Below are positions 18,123 to 28,416 of a stretch of 64,000 nt of DNA, piece by piece; the stretch's first letter is position 1, and each line of letters opens with the position of its first letter. Below the pieces are notes generated by a model. It searched no databases, was not told the origin of the DNA, and saw only the letters and a program-made list of their open reading frames with translations. The stretch comes from Pseudomonas sp. P8_241 (GTDB taxonomy: Bacteria; Pseudomonadota; Gammaproteobacteria; Pseudomonadales; Pseudomonadaceae): contig NZ_CP125377.1 in the NCBI RefSeq assembly GCF_034008315.1, forward strand, positions 5,458,501 through 5,522,500. The letters are read 5' to 3'. Position numbers and translations under genes: made by a program.

Positions 18123-19499
18123 TTACATCTTCGGCATGCCGCCGCCGGGCAACATACCGCCCATGCCGCGCATCATCTTGGCCATTCCGCCTTTGGCGGA
18201 GAATTTCTTCATCATCTTCTGCATCTGCTTGTGCTGCTTGATCAAGCGACCGATGTCCTGCACCTGAGTGCCGGAACCCATGGCAATCCGACGTTTGCGC
18301 GAACCGCTGATCATCTCAGGGTCGCGGCGCTCGGCCGGGGTCATGGAGTTGATGATGGCTTCCATCTGCTTGAATTGCTTCTCTGCCGCACCTTGAGCGT
18401 TGCCCATTTGCGCCAGGTTCACGCCGCCCATGTTCGGCAGCTTGTCCATGAGGCCGCCGAGGCCGCCCATGTTCTTCATTTGTTGCAGCTGATCGCGGAA
18501 GTCTTCAAGGTCGAAGCCTTTGCCTTTCTTCAGTTTCTTGGCCAGTTTATCGGCCTTGTCCTTGTCGAGAGTCGCTTCTGCCTGCTCGATCAGGCTGAGC
18601 ACGTCGCCCATGCCGAGAATACGCGAGGCAATACGCTCAGGGTGGAACGGGTCGAGCGCTTCGCTCTTCTCGCCCATACCGATGAACTTGATCGGCTTGC
18701 CGGTGATTGCACGGACCGACAGCGCAGCACCGCCACGGGCGTCGCCGTCGACCTTGGTCAGGATCACACCGGTCAACGGCAGCGCGTCGCCGAAAGCCTT
18801 GGCCGTGTTGGCGGCATCCTGGCCGGTCATGGCGTCGACCACGAACAGGGTTTCGACCGGATTGATCGCGGCATGCAGCGCCTTGATCTCGCCCATCATC
18901 TCTTCATCGATGTGCAGACGACCGGCGGTATCGACGATGACCACGTCGATGAATTTGAGTTTTGCTTCCTTGATAGCCGCTTGCGCGATCTCGACCGGCT
19001 TCTGGCTCAGGTCGGACGGGAAGAAGGTAACGCCAACCTCACCGGCAAGCATTTCCAGCTGCTTGATCGCCGCAGGACGGTAAACGTCGGCGGACACGAC
19101 CATGACGGTCTTCTTCTTGCGCTCTTTAAGGAAGCGCGCAAGTTTACCGGCGGTGGTGGTTTTACCCGCACCCTGCAAGCCGGCCATCAGGATGACCGCT
19201 GGCGGCACTGCGCTCAGGTTCAGGTCTTCGTTGGCCGCGCCCATCAGGCTTTCGAGTTCGGCCTGGACGATCTTCACAAAGGCCTGGCCCGGCGTCAGGC
19301 TGCGCGACACCTCGGTGCCGACAGCGCGTTCTTTCACCGAATTGACGAAGTCCTTCACCACCGGCAGGGCGACGTCGGCTTCGAGCAACGCCATGCGCAC
19401 TTCACGCAGGGTGTCTTTGATGTTGTCTTCGGTCAGCTTGGCCTTGCCGGTGACATGGCGCAGCGTCTGCGAGAGACGGTCGGTTAAGTTTTCAAACAT
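18123..19499 (-). CDS. ffh: Signal recognition particle protein Ffh
   Basis: 458-residue SRP54 homologue that binds 4.5S RNA and signal sequences and delivers ribosomes to FtsY. N domain (MFENLTDRLSQTLRHVTGKA), G domain with P-loop GLQGAGKTTTAGKLA near residue 105, DTAGRLHIDEEMM and TKVDGDARGGAALS, then the methionine-rich M domain from about residue 325 with SGSRKRRIAMGSGTQVQDI. The C-terminus is the usual Met/Gly-rich GGMLPGGGMPKM. It is transcribed toward, but separately from, the rpsP operon. A 250-bp gap follows it, with only the rpsP promoter recognised. Confidence 0.98.
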   Translation of the reverse strand: MFENLTDRLSQTLRHVTGKAKLTEDNIKDTLREVRMALLEADVALPVVKDFVNSVKERAVGTEVSRSLTPGQAFVKIVQAELESLMGAANEDLNLSAVPPAVILMAGLQGAGKTTTAGKLARFLKERKKKTVMVVSADVYRPAAIKQLEMLAGEVGVTFFPSDLSQKPVEIAQAAIKEAKLKFIDVVIVDTAGRLHIDEEMMGEIKALHAAINPVETLFVVDAMTGQDAANTAKAFGDALPLTGVILTKVDGDARGGAALSVRAITGKPIKFIGMGEKSEALDPFHPERIASRILGMGDVLSLIEQAEATLDKDKADKLAKKLKKGKGFDLEDFRDQLQQMKNMGGLGGLMDKLPNMGGVNLAQMGNAQGAAEKQFKQMEAIINSMTPAERRDPEMISGSRKRRIAMGSGTQVQDIGRLIKQHKQMQKMMKKFSAKGGMAKMMRGMGGMLPGGGMPKM

Positions 19500-19709
19500 T
19501 GCGCGATCCTTTCAGGCCCTGTGTAGACCGGGATAATGGCGGCCCGGACCGGACTAAACGTGTGCTCGGCGAGCCTGCGGCGTGGGCAGGTCGCGGATTA
19601 TAGCGAAGACTGCGGCCAACGGACACCTCGCTGTCAGCTTGCGCGGTCTTTCGTGTGGCGGGGGTTCTATGCCAAACTCAGCGACTTTCGGGCTTGCCTA
19701 ACAGGATTT

Positions 19710-20522
19710 ATGCTCCCCTTGTCACCCAGCTTGCTTACGACCCTCGCCGCCGCCTGCTTATATGCCGCTGCGACCATTTACCAGGGCACTCGCCTGGCTT
19801 CCGGCGCCAAGGCCAACAAGCGCCTGCTGGTTACGCTCGGCGTGCTTGCCGTGCTGGCCCATAGCGCCAGCCTGCTCACCCATCTGTTGACCCCGATCGG
19901 TCTGGGCCTGGACTTTTTCAGTGCCGCCAGCCTGATTGCCGCCGCCGTCATTGCCTTGAGTCTGCTGGCCTGCACGCGAATTCCGGTGGAAAACCTGCTG
20001 GTGTTGCTGTTCCCGCTCGGCGCCTTGACCGTGTTGCTGGCGCAGTTCGCCCCGGCCGGCACGGTACAGATCATCGACGAGGAGCCGGGCATCCTCGCGC
20101 ACATCCTGCTGTCGATCCTTGCCTACGGCATGTTCACCATTGCGGTTTTCCAGTCCTTGCTGCTGCTGGTACAAGATCACCAGCTCAAGCACAAACACCC
20201 GTCCGGGCTGATCAAAAACTTCCCGCCGCTGCAAACCATGGAAAGCCTGCTGTTCGGTTTCCTCTGGGCCGGCTGGACGCTGCTGTCGCTGTCGCTGATT
20301 TCTGGCTGGCTGTTCGTCGAGAACCTGTTCGCCCAGCACCTGGTGCATAAAACCTTGCTGGCGTGCCTGGCCTGGATTGTCTTCAGTGTTCTGCTATGGG
20401 GTCGCAACCGTCTCGGCTGGCGCGGTCACAAAGCCATTCGCTGGACCCTGGCCGGGTTTTGCCTGCTGATGCTGGCGTACTTCGGCAGCAAGCTGGTTCG
20501 TGAATACATCCTGCATATCTGA
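19710..20522 (+). CDS. CcsA/YpjD-like inner membrane protein (cytochrome c assembly family)
   Basis: 270 residues with about eight hydrophobic segments. The pattern matches the CcsA-type 'cytochrome c assembly' membrane proteins found next to ffh in pseudomonads (HILLSILAYGMFTIAVFQSLL, LLFGFLWAGWTLLSLSL, HKTLLACLAWIVFSVLLWGR). A heme-handling role is possible, but direct evidence for this subfamily is weak. The ATG at 19710 follows ACAGGATTT; a longer frame to 19536 would add 58 non-hydrophobic residues and was rejected. It is divergent from ffh and 12 bp upstream of the CorC-type transporter gene, so it is probably cotranscribed with it. Confidence 0.75.
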   Translation: MLPLSPSLLTTLAAACLYAAATIYQGTRLASGAKANKRLLVTLGVLAVLAHSASLLTHLLTPIGLGLDFFSAASLIAAAVIALSLLACTRIPVENLLVLLFPLGALTVLLAQFAPAGTVQIIDEEPGILAHILLSILAYGMFTIAVFQSLLLLVQDHQLKHKHPSGLIKNFPPLQTMESLLFGFLWAGWTLLSLSLISGWLFVENLFAQHLVHKTLLACLAWIVFSVLLWGRNRLGWRGHKAIRWTLAGFCLLMLAYFGSKLVREYILHI

Positions 20523-20534
20523 CGGGCGGCATTA

Positions 20535-21776
20535 ATGGACGACTTGCCCATAGGGCCGATGCTCGCAGTAGTGGCCCTGCTGATTTTATGGTCGGGGCTG
20601 TTTACGGCCATCGAAACGGCGCACCAGCATCTGCTGGCCCAGCGCACGGCAACGCGTTCCAGCGATAAGCCACTGGCGAAACTGAGCTTCCCCCTCGACA
20701 GCCTGATCTTCTGCAATACCCTGTGCCGCGCTCTCGTGGTGGTCATCAGCACCCTGCTGGCGATTTTTACCTGGTCCGAAAACGGCCCATGGATTGCCTG
20801 TCTGGGAGCGGGCGCAGTCGTGCTGATGTTCGCCGATTACCTGCCCCGCGCCCTTGCTGCCCGCTATCCCGAGGCGATCCTGGCCCAAGGCAACAACCTG
20901 CTTCGCGTCCCCCTGAAAATCGTCTATCCCGCCGCCTGGTTGCTTAAAGGCATCAGCCAGTTACTGGTGCGGCCATTTGCTCGCAAAGTCAAAGTGGTAC
21001 AACAAAGTGAAGAGGAGGCACTGACTGAACGGCAGGACACCGCCGAAAATGTTATCTGCCGCCCTCACCCGTTGTCGGGCATCCACGCCCTGGACAACAT
21101 CACGGTCAATGACATTCTCGTCCCTCGCAGCGATGTCGACGGGATCAACCTTGACGACCCCATCGACGAAATCATCGAACAATTGCGACACAACAGACGC
21201 ACTCGTTTGCCGGTATTCCACAGCGATATCAATCAGGTCGAAGCCGTGCTCAACACCCGGCACATCCTCCACCTGCTAGCTGATGCGAGCCTGACCCGAG
21301 AAGCGCTGCTGGCAGCCAGTCGCGAACCGTATTTCGTCCCGGAAAGCACCCCTCTTCAACTGCAACTGCTCAACTTCCACAAGCAACAGCGGCGTTTAGG
21401 CATGGTGGTCGACGAATATGGTGAAGTGCTGGGCATCGTCACACTGGAAGACATTCTTGAGGAAATCGTCGGGGAGTTCGAAAGCCAGCACAGGCTCGAT
21501 AATCCGCACATTCACCCTCAAGCCGATGGACGCCTGGTGATCGACGGCGCCGCGTCAATCCGCGAGTTGAACAAGAGCCTCGGCTGGCACCTGCCGAGCG
21601 ACGGCCCGAAAACCCTGAACGGCCTGGTGACCGAAGCCCTGGAAACCATTCCCGAAAGCACCGTATGCCTGAAGATCGGCCGCTATCGCCTGGAAATCCT
21701 CGAGACCGAAGACAATCGTGTTACGCGGGTGCTCATCTGGCAGACCAGTTCACCCCCCGCGGTTTCTATCCGCTGA
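20535..21776 (+). CDS. HlyC/CorC (CNNM) family transporter
   Basis: 413-residue protein with an N-terminal DUF21/CNNM membrane domain (about 1-160, four hydrophobic segments), a CBS pair (about 180-310: DNITVNDILVPRSDVDGIN and MVVDEYGEVLGIVTLEDILE) and a C-terminal CorC_HlyC domain (about 330-405: ADGRLVIDGAASIRELN, LNGLVTEALETIPE). Members are linked to Mg2+/Co2+ export or homeostasis. It follows the CcsA-like gene by 12 bp. Confidence 0.88.
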   Translation: MDDLPIGPMLAVVALLILWSGLFTAIETAHQHLLAQRTATRSSDKPLAKLSFPLDSLIFCNTLCRALVVVISTLLAIFTWSENGPWIACLGAGAVVLMFADYLPRALAARYPEAILAQGNNLLRVPLKIVYPAAWLLKGISQLLVRPFARKVKVVQQSEEEALTERQDTAENVICRPHPLSGIHALDNITVNDILVPRSDVDGINLDDPIDEIIEQLRHNRRTRLPVFHSDINQVEAVLNTRHILHLLADASLTREALLAASREPYFVPESTPLQLQLLNFHKQQRRLGMVVDEYGEVLGIVTLEDILEEIVGEFESQHRLDNPHIHPQADGRLVIDGAASIRELNKSLGWHLPSDGPKTLNGLVTEALETIPESTVCLKIGRYRLEILETEDNRVTRVLIWQTSSPPAVSIR

Positions 21777-21782
21777 GTTGCC

Positions 21783-21860
21783 AAAAGATCGCAGCCCGCG
21801 ACAGCTCCTACAACGCCGCTCACCGTAGGACCTGTCGAGCGAAGCGAGGCTGCGATCCTC
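21783..21860. repeat. REP doublet (AAAAGATCGCAGCC type)
   Basis: Inverted arms AAAAGATCGCAGCC and GGCTGCGATCCTC bracket diverged inner arms (GACAGCTCCTAC, GACCTGTCGAGCG). It starts 6 bp after the CorC-type gene. Confidence 0.8.
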
Positions 21861-21884
21861 TCAAAACCTCTCAAAACTTCTCAC

Positions 21885-21914
21885 TTGTTTGATCGTTAGC
21901 TACCTTCCTATAAT
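21885..21914 (+). promoter_or_regulatory. Candidate sigma-70 promoter for the MHS transporter
   Basis: TTGTTT, 18-bp spacer, perfect TATAAT. It lies in a locally AT-rich stretch and is the only good match before the gene. Confidence 0.5.
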
Positions 21915-22110
21915 CGATTCGCTTACCCAAGCCTCGCCGGGCCCGTGCTTACCCCGCACCGCGCAGCTTCCGGCCTGACCATCAGCCACATCCGCAGCAA
22001 GCCGACGATTGCTCCTACCTGGAACAGCGACCGCGCCCCCACCCACATCCCTGGGTTCTCGACCATAATAATTCGCTCCATCGGAGCACATGACTGTCAG
22101 GGATAACCGC

Positions 22111-23427
22111 ATGACGACCAGCACGACTTACAGCGACTCCGCTCCTGCACAACCGACCAACTCCGCCACCCGCGTGGCCACGGCGAGTTTCATCGGCACC
22201 GCCATCGAGTTCTACGATTTCTACGTTTATGCCACCGCAGCAGCGCTGGTCATCGGGCCGGTGTTCTTTCCGCAAACGTCCGGGACTGCCCAGATGCTTT
22301 CGGCGTTTCTTACCTTTGGCATCGCTTTCCTCGCGCGCCCCCTGGGTTCTGCCCTGTTCGGCCACTTCGGCGACCGCATCGGGCGCAAATCGACCCTCGT
22401 CGCCTCCCTCCTGCTGATGGGCGTGTGCACCACGCTGATCGGCGTGCTGCCGGGCTACGACAGTATCGGGGCATGGGCGCCGATATTGCTCTGCGTGCTG
22501 CGTTTCGGCCAAGGCCTGGGACTGGGCGGTGAATGGGGCGGCGCGGCGCTACTGGCCACGGAAAATGCCCCCAAAGGCAAACGCGCATGGTTCGGCATGT
22601 TCCCGCAGCTCGGCCCTTCCATCGGCTTCCTGGCCGCGAACGGCTTGTTCCTGACATTGGCCATGCTGCTCGACGACGAACAGTTCCGCTCGTGGGGCTG
22701 GCGCATCCCGTTCCTGCTCAGTGCAGCGCTGGTGATGGTCGGCCTGTACGTGCGCCTCAAGCTGCATGAAACACCGGTGTTCGCCAACGCCGTGGCACGC
22801 CAGGAGAGAGTGAAAATCCCGCTGTTCGAACTGTTCGGTCAATACTGGCTGCCTGTATTGCTGGGAGCCGGTGCGATGGTGGTGTGCTACGCGCTGTTTT
22901 ACATTTCCACCGTATTTTCGCTGAGTTACGGTGTGTCGACGCTTGGCTACAGTCGCGAAACGTTCCTCGGACTGCTGTGCATTGCCGTGCTGTTCATGGC
23001 GGCCGCTACTCCGTTGTCAGCCTTGGCCAGTGACCGTTACGGGCGCAAGCCGGTGCTGATCATTGGAGGCGTGCTGGCGATTTTGTCCGGATTTCTGATG
23101 GAGCCGCTGCTGACCCACGGCTCGACCTGGGGAGTGGCGCTGTTCCTGTGCATCGAACTGTTCCTGATGGGCGTGACATTTGCCCCGATGGGCGCGTTGC
23201 TGCCAGAGCTGTTCCCCACCCAAGTTCGCTACACCGGCGCCTCGGCGGCCTACAACCTGGGCGGTATCGTCGGGGCTTCCGCTGCACCGTTTTTCGCGCA
23301 GAAGCTGGTGGCGATGGGTGGATTGAGTTATGTCGGCGGGTATGTGTCCGCGGCGGCAGTGCTGAGCTTGATTGCCGTGCTGTGCCTGAAGGAAACGCGG
23401 CATAACGATTTGAATCGCATCGATTGA
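22111..23427 (+). CDS. MHS-family (metabolite:H+ symporter) MFS transporter
   Basis: 438 residues, 12 predicted transmembrane helices. Signatures of the MHS branch (ShiA, KgtP, ProP relatives) are clear: TASFIGTAIEFYDFYVYATAA in two overlapping parts, RPLGSALFGHFGDRIGRKS (loop 2-3), GQGLGLGGEWGGAALLATE, and LSALASDRYGRKPVLIIGG (loop 8-9). The substrate is not predictable; shikimate- or dicarboxylate-like acids are common for the family. The start at 22111 was chosen because AGGGATAACC precedes it; a start 21 bp upstream is possible. It is monocistronic, followed by a REP doublet. Confidence 0.85.
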   Translation: MTTSTTYSDSAPAQPTNSATRVATASFIGTAIEFYDFYVYATAAALVIGPVFFPQTSGTAQMLSAFLTFGIAFLARPLGSALFGHFGDRIGRKSTLVASLLLMGVCTTLIGVLPGYDSIGAWAPILLCVLRFGQGLGLGGEWGGAALLATENAPKGKRAWFGMFPQLGPSIGFLAANGLFLTLAMLLDDEQFRSWGWRIPFLLSAALVMVGLYVRLKLHETPVFANAVARQERVKIPLFELFGQYWLPVLLGAGAMVVCYALFYISTVFSLSYGVSTLGYSRETFLGLLCIAVLFMAAATPLSALASDRYGRKPVLIIGGVLAILSGFLMEPLLTHGSTWGVALFLCIELFLMGVTFAPMGALLPELFPTQVRYTGASAAYNLGGIVGASAAPFFAQKLVAMGGLSYVGGYVSAAAVLSLIAVLCLKETRHNDLNRID

Positions 23428-23433
23428 TAGACC

Positions 23434-23528
23434 GCCATCGCTGGCAAGCCAGCTCCCACAGGGTTTGGTGTCGATCACAAAATAGCTGTACGACACATAA
23501 CCTGTAGGAGCTGGCTTGCCCGCAAAGG
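23434..23528. repeat. REP doublet (CGCTGGCAAGCCAGCTCC type)
   Basis: Arms 23434-23463 (CATCGCTGGCAAGCCAGCTC) and 23501-23528 (inverted) surround a 37-nt AT-richer centre. It lies between the MHS transporter gene and valS. Confidence 0.85.
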
Positions 23529-23659
23529 GACCTGCGCTGACAAAACACAAAACCTCAACTTTTCCCCCGCCCACTGTCACCTCGCTCTACGCGCATCGGC
23601 TCATCCCCGCTATACTTCCCGGCTTTTCCTGAATAAATGCCAATAGGGTCCCGCCGCGC

Positions 23660-26506
23660 ATGGATAAGACCTACCAGCCGCACGCCATTGAAACTTCCTG
23701 GTACAACACCTGGGAGTCTGAGAATTACTTCGCCCCGCAAGGCGCGGGCGAGTCCTACACCATCATGATCCCGCCGCCGAACGTCACCGGCAGCCTGCAC
23801 ATGGGTCACGGCTTCAACAACGCGATCATGGACGCCCTGATCCGTTTTCGCCGCATGCAGGGTCGCAACACCCTGTGGCAGCCGGGCACCGACCACGCCG
23901 GCATCGCCACACAGATGCTGGTGGAGCGTCAGCTCGAAGCCAAGGGCCAGAGCCGCCACGACCTGGGCCGCGAGAAATTCCTCGAGAAAGTCTGGGAGTG
24001 GAAGGATGAGTCCGGCGGCAACATCAGCCGTCAGATCCGCCGCCTCGGCTCGTCCGTCGACTGGAGCCGTGAGCGCTTCACCATGGACGATGGCCTCTCG
24101 GAAGCCGTTAAGGAAGCGTTCGTACGCCTGCACGAAGACGGCCTGATCTACCGCGGCAAGCGCCTGGTCAACTGGGACACCAAGCTGCACACGGCGATTT
24201 CCGACCTCGAAGTGGAGAACCACGACGAGAAAGGTTTCCTGTGGAACCTGAAATACCCGCTGGCCGACGGCGCCAAAACCGCCGAAGGCAACGATTTCCT
24301 GATCGTCGCGACCACCCGCCCGGAAACCATGCTCGGCGACTCCGCCGTGGCCGTTAACCCGAACGATGAGCGCTACAAAGCCCTGATCGGAAAATTTGTC
24401 GAGCTGCCACTGGTTGGCCGCCGCATCCCGATCATCGCCGACGATTACTGCGATCCTGAATTCGGCACCGGCTGCGTGAAAATCACCCCGGCCCACGATT
24501 TCAACGACTACGAAGTCGGCAAGCGCCATAACCTGCCGCTGCTGAATATCTTCGACAAGAACGCCGCCGTTCTGCCGGCCTGCCAGGTGTTCAACCTCGA
24601 CGGGACGCTGAACGAGACCATCGACGGCAAGATCCCGGCCGAATACGCCGGCCTCGACCGTTTCGAAGCGCGCAAGCAGATCGTTGCTGCGTTCGAAGCC
24701 GCGGGCCTGCTGGTCAGCGTCGACGATCACGGCCTGAAAGTACCGAAAGGCGACCGCTCCGGCACCATCATCGAGCCGTGGCTGACCGACCAGTGGTACG
24801 TATCCACCAAGCCTCTGGCCGAGCCTGCGATTGCCGCCGTTGAAGACGGCCGTATCCAGTTCGTGCCGAAACAGTACGAAAACATGTACTTCTCGTGGAT
24901 GCGCGACATCCAGGACTGGTGCATCAGCCGTCAGCTGTGGTGGGGCCACCGGATTCCGGCCTGGTACGACGAGTCGGGCAAGGTCTACGTCGGTCGCGAT
25001 GAAGCCGAAGTGCGTGCCAAGCACAACCTCGGCCCGGACGTTGCGCTGCAACAGGACAACGACGTTCTCGACACCTGGTTCAGCTCGGGCTTGTGGACGT
25101 TCTCCACCCTCGGCTGGCCGGAAAAAACCGAATTCCTGAAGAAATTCCACTCTACCGACGTCCTGGTGACTGGCTTCGACATCATTTTCTTCTGGGTCGC
25201 CCGGATGATCATGCTCACCATGCACTTGGTGAAAAACGAAGACGGCACGCCGCAGGTTCCGTTCAAGACTGTCTACGTTCACGGTCTGGTGCGTGATGGC
25301 CAGGGCCAGAAGATGTCCAAGTCCAAGGGCAACGTCCTGGACCCGCTGGACATCATCGACGGCATTGAACTCGAAGCCCTGGTACAGAAACGCACCTCCG
25401 GCATGATGCAGCCGAAACTGGCGAAGAAGATCGAGAAGCAGACCCGCGACGAATTTGCCGAAGGCATCGCCAGCTACGGCACCGACGCTCTGCGCTTCAC
25501 CTTCTGCTCACTGGCGTCCACCGGTCGCGACATCAAGTTCGACATGGGTCGCGTCGAAGGCTATCGCAACTTCTGCAACAAGATCTGGAACGCGGCGCGC
25601 TACGTGCTGGACAAGGGCGAAGACTGCGGCCAGAACGGCGAAGCCTTTGAGCTGTCTCTGGCTGACCGCTGGATCATTTCGCAGCTGCAACGCACCGAAG
25701 CCGAAGTGACCCGTCAACTCGACCAGTTCCGTTTCGACCTGGCCGCACAAGCGTTGTACGAGTTCATCTGGAACCAGTATTGCGACTGGTACCTGGAACT
25801 GTCCAAACCAGTGCTGTGGGACGAAAACGCTCCGGTCGAACGCCAGCGCGGCACCCGTCGTACCCTGGTTCGCGTACTGGAAGTCGCCCTGCGCCTGGCG
25901 CACCCGTTCATGCCGTTCATCACCGAAGAAATCTGGCAGCGCATCGCGCCGCTGGCCGGCATCGAAGGCAAGACGATCATGCTGCAACCTTGGCCAGTGG
26001 CCAATGAAGCGCGCATCGATCAGGCGGCCGAAGATGACATCGAATGGCTCAAGGGCCTGATGCTCGGCACCCGTAACATCCGAGGCGAAATGAACATCGG
26101 CCCAGGTAAACCGTTGCCGCTGTTCCTGAAAAATGTGAGCGCCGAAGACCAGCGTCGCCTGACCGAAAACGAAGCGCTGCTAAAGAAACTGGCCCGCCTC
26201 GAATCGATCACCGTGCTGACTGCTGGCGAAGAAGCACCGCTGTCCGCCACCGCCTTGGTCGGCGAGATGGAAGTGCTGGTGCCGATGGCCGGCCTGATCG
26301 ACAAAGGCGCCGAGCTTGCGCGTCTGGACAAGGAAATCCAGCGCCTGCAAGGCGAAGTACAACGCGTCGGCGGCAAGCTGTCCAACGCGGGTTTCGTCGA
26401 TAAGGCGCCAGCTGAAGTCATCGAGAAAGAGCGCGCCAAACTGGCCGAAGCCGAACAGGCTCTTGGCAAGCTGGCCGAGCAGCATGCGCGGATTGCCAGT
26501 TTGTAA
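23660..26506 (+). CDS. valS: Valyl-tRNA synthetase
   Basis: 948-residue class I aminoacyl-tRNA synthetase, cytoplasmic. The HIGH signature appears as HMGH at residues 47-50 ([17 protein letters not shown]); the KMSKS loop is [14 protein letters not shown] near residue 552. The editing (CP1) domain contains [15 protein letters not shown], and the C-terminus ends in the arm coiled coil [20 protein letters not shown] that marks ValRS. Full length with no disruption. A terminator lies 16 bp after the stop. Confidence 0.99.
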   Translation: MDKTYQPHAIETSWYNTWESENYFAPQGAGESYTIMIPPPNVTGSLHMGHGFNNAIMDALIRFRRMQGRNTLWQPGTDHAGIATQMLVERQLEAKGQSRHDLGREKFLEKVWEWKDESGGNISRQIRRLGSSVDWSRERFTMDDGLSEAVKEAFVRLHEDGLIYRGKRLVNWDTKLHTAISDLEVENHDEKGFLWNLKYPLADGAKTAEGNDFLIVATTRPETMLGDSAVAVNPNDERYKALIGKFVELPLVGRRIPIIADDYCDPEFGTGCVKITPAHDFNDYEVGKRHNLPLLNIFDKNAAVLPACQVFNLDGTLNETIDGKIPAEYAGLDRFEARKQIVAAFEAAGLLVSVDDHGLKVPKGDRSGTIIEPWLTDQWYVSTKPLAEPAIAAVEDGRIQFVPKQYENMYFSWMRDIQDWCISRQLWWGHRIPAWYDESGKVYVGRDEAEVRAKHNLGPDVALQQDNDVLDTWFSSGLWTFSTLGWPEKTEFLKKFHSTDVLVTGFDIIFFWVARMIMLTMHLVKNEDGTPQVPFKTVYVHGLVRDGQGQKMSKSKGNVLDPLDIIDGIELEALVQKRTSGMMQPKLAKKIEKQTRDEFAEGIASYGTDALRFTFCSLASTGRDIKFDMGRVEGYRNFCNKIWNAARYVLDKGEDCGQNGEAFELSLADRWIISQLQRTEAEVTRQLDQFRFDLAAQALYEFIWNQYCDWYLELSKPVLWDENAPVERQRGTRRTLVRVLEVALRLAHPFMPFITEEIWQRIAPLAGIEGKTIMLQPWPVANEARIDQAAEDDIEWLKGLMLGTRNIRGEMNIGPGKPLPLFLKNVSAEDQRRLTENEALLKKLARLESITVLTAGEEAPLSATALVGEMEVLVPMAGLIDKGAELARLDKEIQRLQGEVQRVGGKLSNAGFVDKAPAEVIEKERAKLAEAEQALGKLAEQHARIASL

Positions 26507-26521
26507 CGGCAAATCGCAATG

Positions 26522-26553
26522 AAAAAGGGAGGCCCGGGTGGCCTCCCTTTTTT
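26522..26553 (+). terminator. valS terminator
   Basis: AAAAAGGGAGGCC and GGCCTCCCTTTTT form a 13-bp stem with a 5-nt loop and a T-run. Confidence 0.95.
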
Positions 26554-26575
26554 GTTCAAACGCCACCAATCCCCC

Positions 26576-26603
26576 GGAGCTGCCGAAGGCGCTCCTACAC
26601 AGG
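26576..26603. repeat. Collapsed REP remnant
   Basis: GGAGCTGCCGAAGGC, the beginning of one REP arm, is joined directly to GCTCCTACAC, the end of the opposite arm. The centre of the doublet is missing, as after an internal deletion. Confidence 0.5.
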
Positions 26604-26672
26604 TTCGGCGCATGGGCGATCAATGTGGGACAATGCTCGCCACTTTTGGCCATACCCGAATCGACCACCGCC

Positions 26673-27704
26673 ATGACCGCTCCTCGCCCCCCCAAACCTG
26701 CGCGCAAAAAGCCCTCACCCGCCACCCCGGCCAAAGCTCTGGAGCCGCGCGAGAAAGCCAGCCTGCACCCACGCAATCGCCACCAAGGTCGCTACGACTT
26801 TCCGGCACTGATCAAAAGTACTCCGGAACTGAAAAAGTTCGTGATCATCAATCCGTATGGCAAGGAAAGCATCGACTTCGCCAGCCCGGACGCGGTACGG
26901 GTGTTCAACCGAGCACTGCTCAAGTCCTTCTATGGAATCGCCCATTGGGACATTCCTGCTGACTACCTGTGCCCACCGGTTCCCGGGCGCGCCGATTACG
27001 TGCACTTTCTTGCCGACCTGCTGGCCAGTGTCAACGAGGGCGTGGTCCCGAGAGGCGCTGCAGTGAAGGTTCTTGACATCGGGATGGGCGCTAACTGCGT
27101 GTATCCGCTGATCGGACATAGCGATTATCGTTGGCAGTTCCTGGGGTCTGAAATTGATGCCACCGCCATTGCCGCGGCCAAAGCAATTGTTCAGTCCAAT
27201 GGCTTGAGCAAGGCCATCCAGATTCGCCAACAGACCAACAGCAAACAGATCCTGCTGGGCTTGCTGGAAAGCGCCGAGCGTTTTGATCTGACCATGTGCA
27301 ATCCACCGTTCCATGCCTCACTGGATGAGGCCACTCGAGGTAGCACACGCAAATGGCGCGCCCTGGGCAAGGCCGATCCGAAGCGAAAACTGCCGGTGCT
27401 GAATTTTGGCGGACAGGCCGCCGAATTGTGGTGCGAAGGTGGCGAGGCACGGTTCGTCACGCAACTGATCAGTGAGAGCGCGCAGGTGGGCCAGCAAGTC
27501 TTGTGGTTCAGCACGCTGGTGTCAAAGGCTTCAAATTTGCCCGCGATCCAGGTCGCGCTGAAAAAGGCCGGCGCACTACAGAGCCAGGTCGTGGAGATGT
27601 CCCAGGGCCAGAAACAAAGCCGCTTCGTCGCCTGGACTTTCCATACCCAGGCACAACAACAAACCTGGCGTCAGGTACGCTGGAGCAAGACAACGACTGA
27701 ATAA
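26673..27704 (+). CDS. rlmF: 23S rRNA (adenine-1618-N6)-methyltransferase RlmF
   Basis: 343 residues, SAM-dependent Rossmann methyltransferase acting on A1618 of 23S rRNA. After a basic Pro/Lys-rich N-terminal tail come [31 protein letters not shown] (SAM motif I), [13 protein letters not shown], and the catalytic NPPF motif in [10 protein letters not shown]. The ATG at 26673 starts the family-like sequence; the frame is open further upstream over the terminator and REP remnant, which is not credible coding. Confidence 0.95.
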   Translation: MTAPRPPKPARKKPSPATPAKALEPREKASLHPRNRHQGRYDFPALIKSTPELKKFVIINPYGKESIDFASPDAVRVFNRALLKSFYGIAHWDIPADYLCPPVPGRADYVHFLADLLASVNEGVVPRGAAVKVLDIGMGANCVYPLIGHSDYRWQFLGSEIDATAIAAAKAIVQSNGLSKAIQIRQQTNSKQILLGLLESAERFDLTMCNPPFHASLDEATRGSTRKWRALGKADPKRKLPVLNFGGQAAELWCEGGEARFVTQLISESAQVGQQVLWFSTLVSKASNLPAIQVALKKAGALQSQVVEMSQGQKQSRFVAWTFHTQAQQQTWRQVRWSKTTTE

Positions 27705-27731
27705 TCAGCAGAAGGCTTTTTCTGCGCCAAC

Positions 27732-27770
27732 AAAAAACCGTGCACGGATGAGTTCGGCGCACGGTTTGAA
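27732..27770. terminator. Terminator between rlmF and the DUF3757 gene
   Basis: AAACCGTGC and GCACGGTTT form a 9-bp stem around a 15-nt loop. The T-run is on the minus strand, so it mainly ends the DUF3757 gene. The stem is the same as in the hupA terminator at 28417. Confidence 0.85.
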
Positions 27771-27793
27771 AAAACATTTAAATATCGAATACA

Positions 27794-28231
27794 TCAACGC
27801 CTCGTCGGTCGTACGATTTCCTTGAACAGACAGGCTCGCTCTTCCTTGTTATCGCAATAGTACTGGTTATACCACTCGGCCCACGGCCCATTGGTACCGA
27901 TACGCACCAGTGTTCCTTCGTTCTTGAACTTCATGTCCAGCGCACCGCCTCCCTGCAGTCGGTATCCACAGCGCAGGATCTCACCGACGACAGCGCCGCC
28001 CTCAACCTCTTCGTGAGGCCTGAAAATGGCGACATCGAACTCACCCACCGGACCCCGGCCGCTCTGCGAAACGCCATACCACTCCCCGCCGCCGCTGGTT
28101 GTTGGCGCTTTGTAGGTTCCAGCGGTGAACTCCTTGATGACCGAAGGGTTCGGACAATGTTCGCCCTCATCAGCCAGAACATGACCGGAAAAAAGAAATG
28201 GCACACACATTACTAACTGTTTGACTCTCAT
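27794..28231 (-). CDS. Exported DUF3757-like protein
   Basis: 145 residues with a signal peptide (MRVKQLVMCVPFLFSGHVLA) and a mature part starting DEGEHCPNPSVIKEFTAGTY. The CPxPS start, followed by a short beta-rich domain with GGGEWYGVSQ, resembles the DUF3757 family of small secreted pseudomonad proteins of unknown function. Four cysteines remain after cleavage, enough for two disulfides. The ATG at 28231 has GGGAAG upstream. The sequence around it is less GC-rich than its neighbours, and near-identical terminator hairpins stand on both sides, suggesting a movable accessory gene. Function unknown. Confidence 0.7.
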   Translation of the reverse strand: MRVKQLVMCVPFLFSGHVLADEGEHCPNPSVIKEFTAGTYKAPTTSGGGEWYGVSQSGRGPVGEFDVAIFRPHEEVEGGAVVGEILRCGYRLQGGGALDMKFKNEGTLVRIGTNGPWAEWYNQYYCDNKEERACLFKEIVRPTRR

Positions 28232-28416
28232 AATTACTTCCCTGTAACCAACAGCGAAATTAAGGTTCAGCTTTTTACGCAAAGCCTAGCGCCGCACCCC
28301 ATTGATATTACTTATCCATGGCGCATGAGCAATCAATAAGGCTGTAGGAAAGTTCAACGCTTACATAGAGAAAGTGCCGACATTCTTCGAACGTGACTCC
28401 ATTTATCAACGCCCAC

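Larger units (their letters stand above)
21777..22110. other. Intergenic region upstream of the MHS transporter
   Basis: 334 bp without a gene. It holds the REP doublet at its left end, then a promoter-like TTGTTT (21885-21890), an 18-bp spacer and TATAAT (21909-21914) on the plus strand, leaving a leader of about 190 nt before the transporter start. A short ORF on the minus strand here has no support. Confidence 0.6.

Noticed and set aside
23555..25282. 575-codon minus-strand frame opposite valS
   Set aside because: Fully inside valS, whose motifs are complete; shadow frame.
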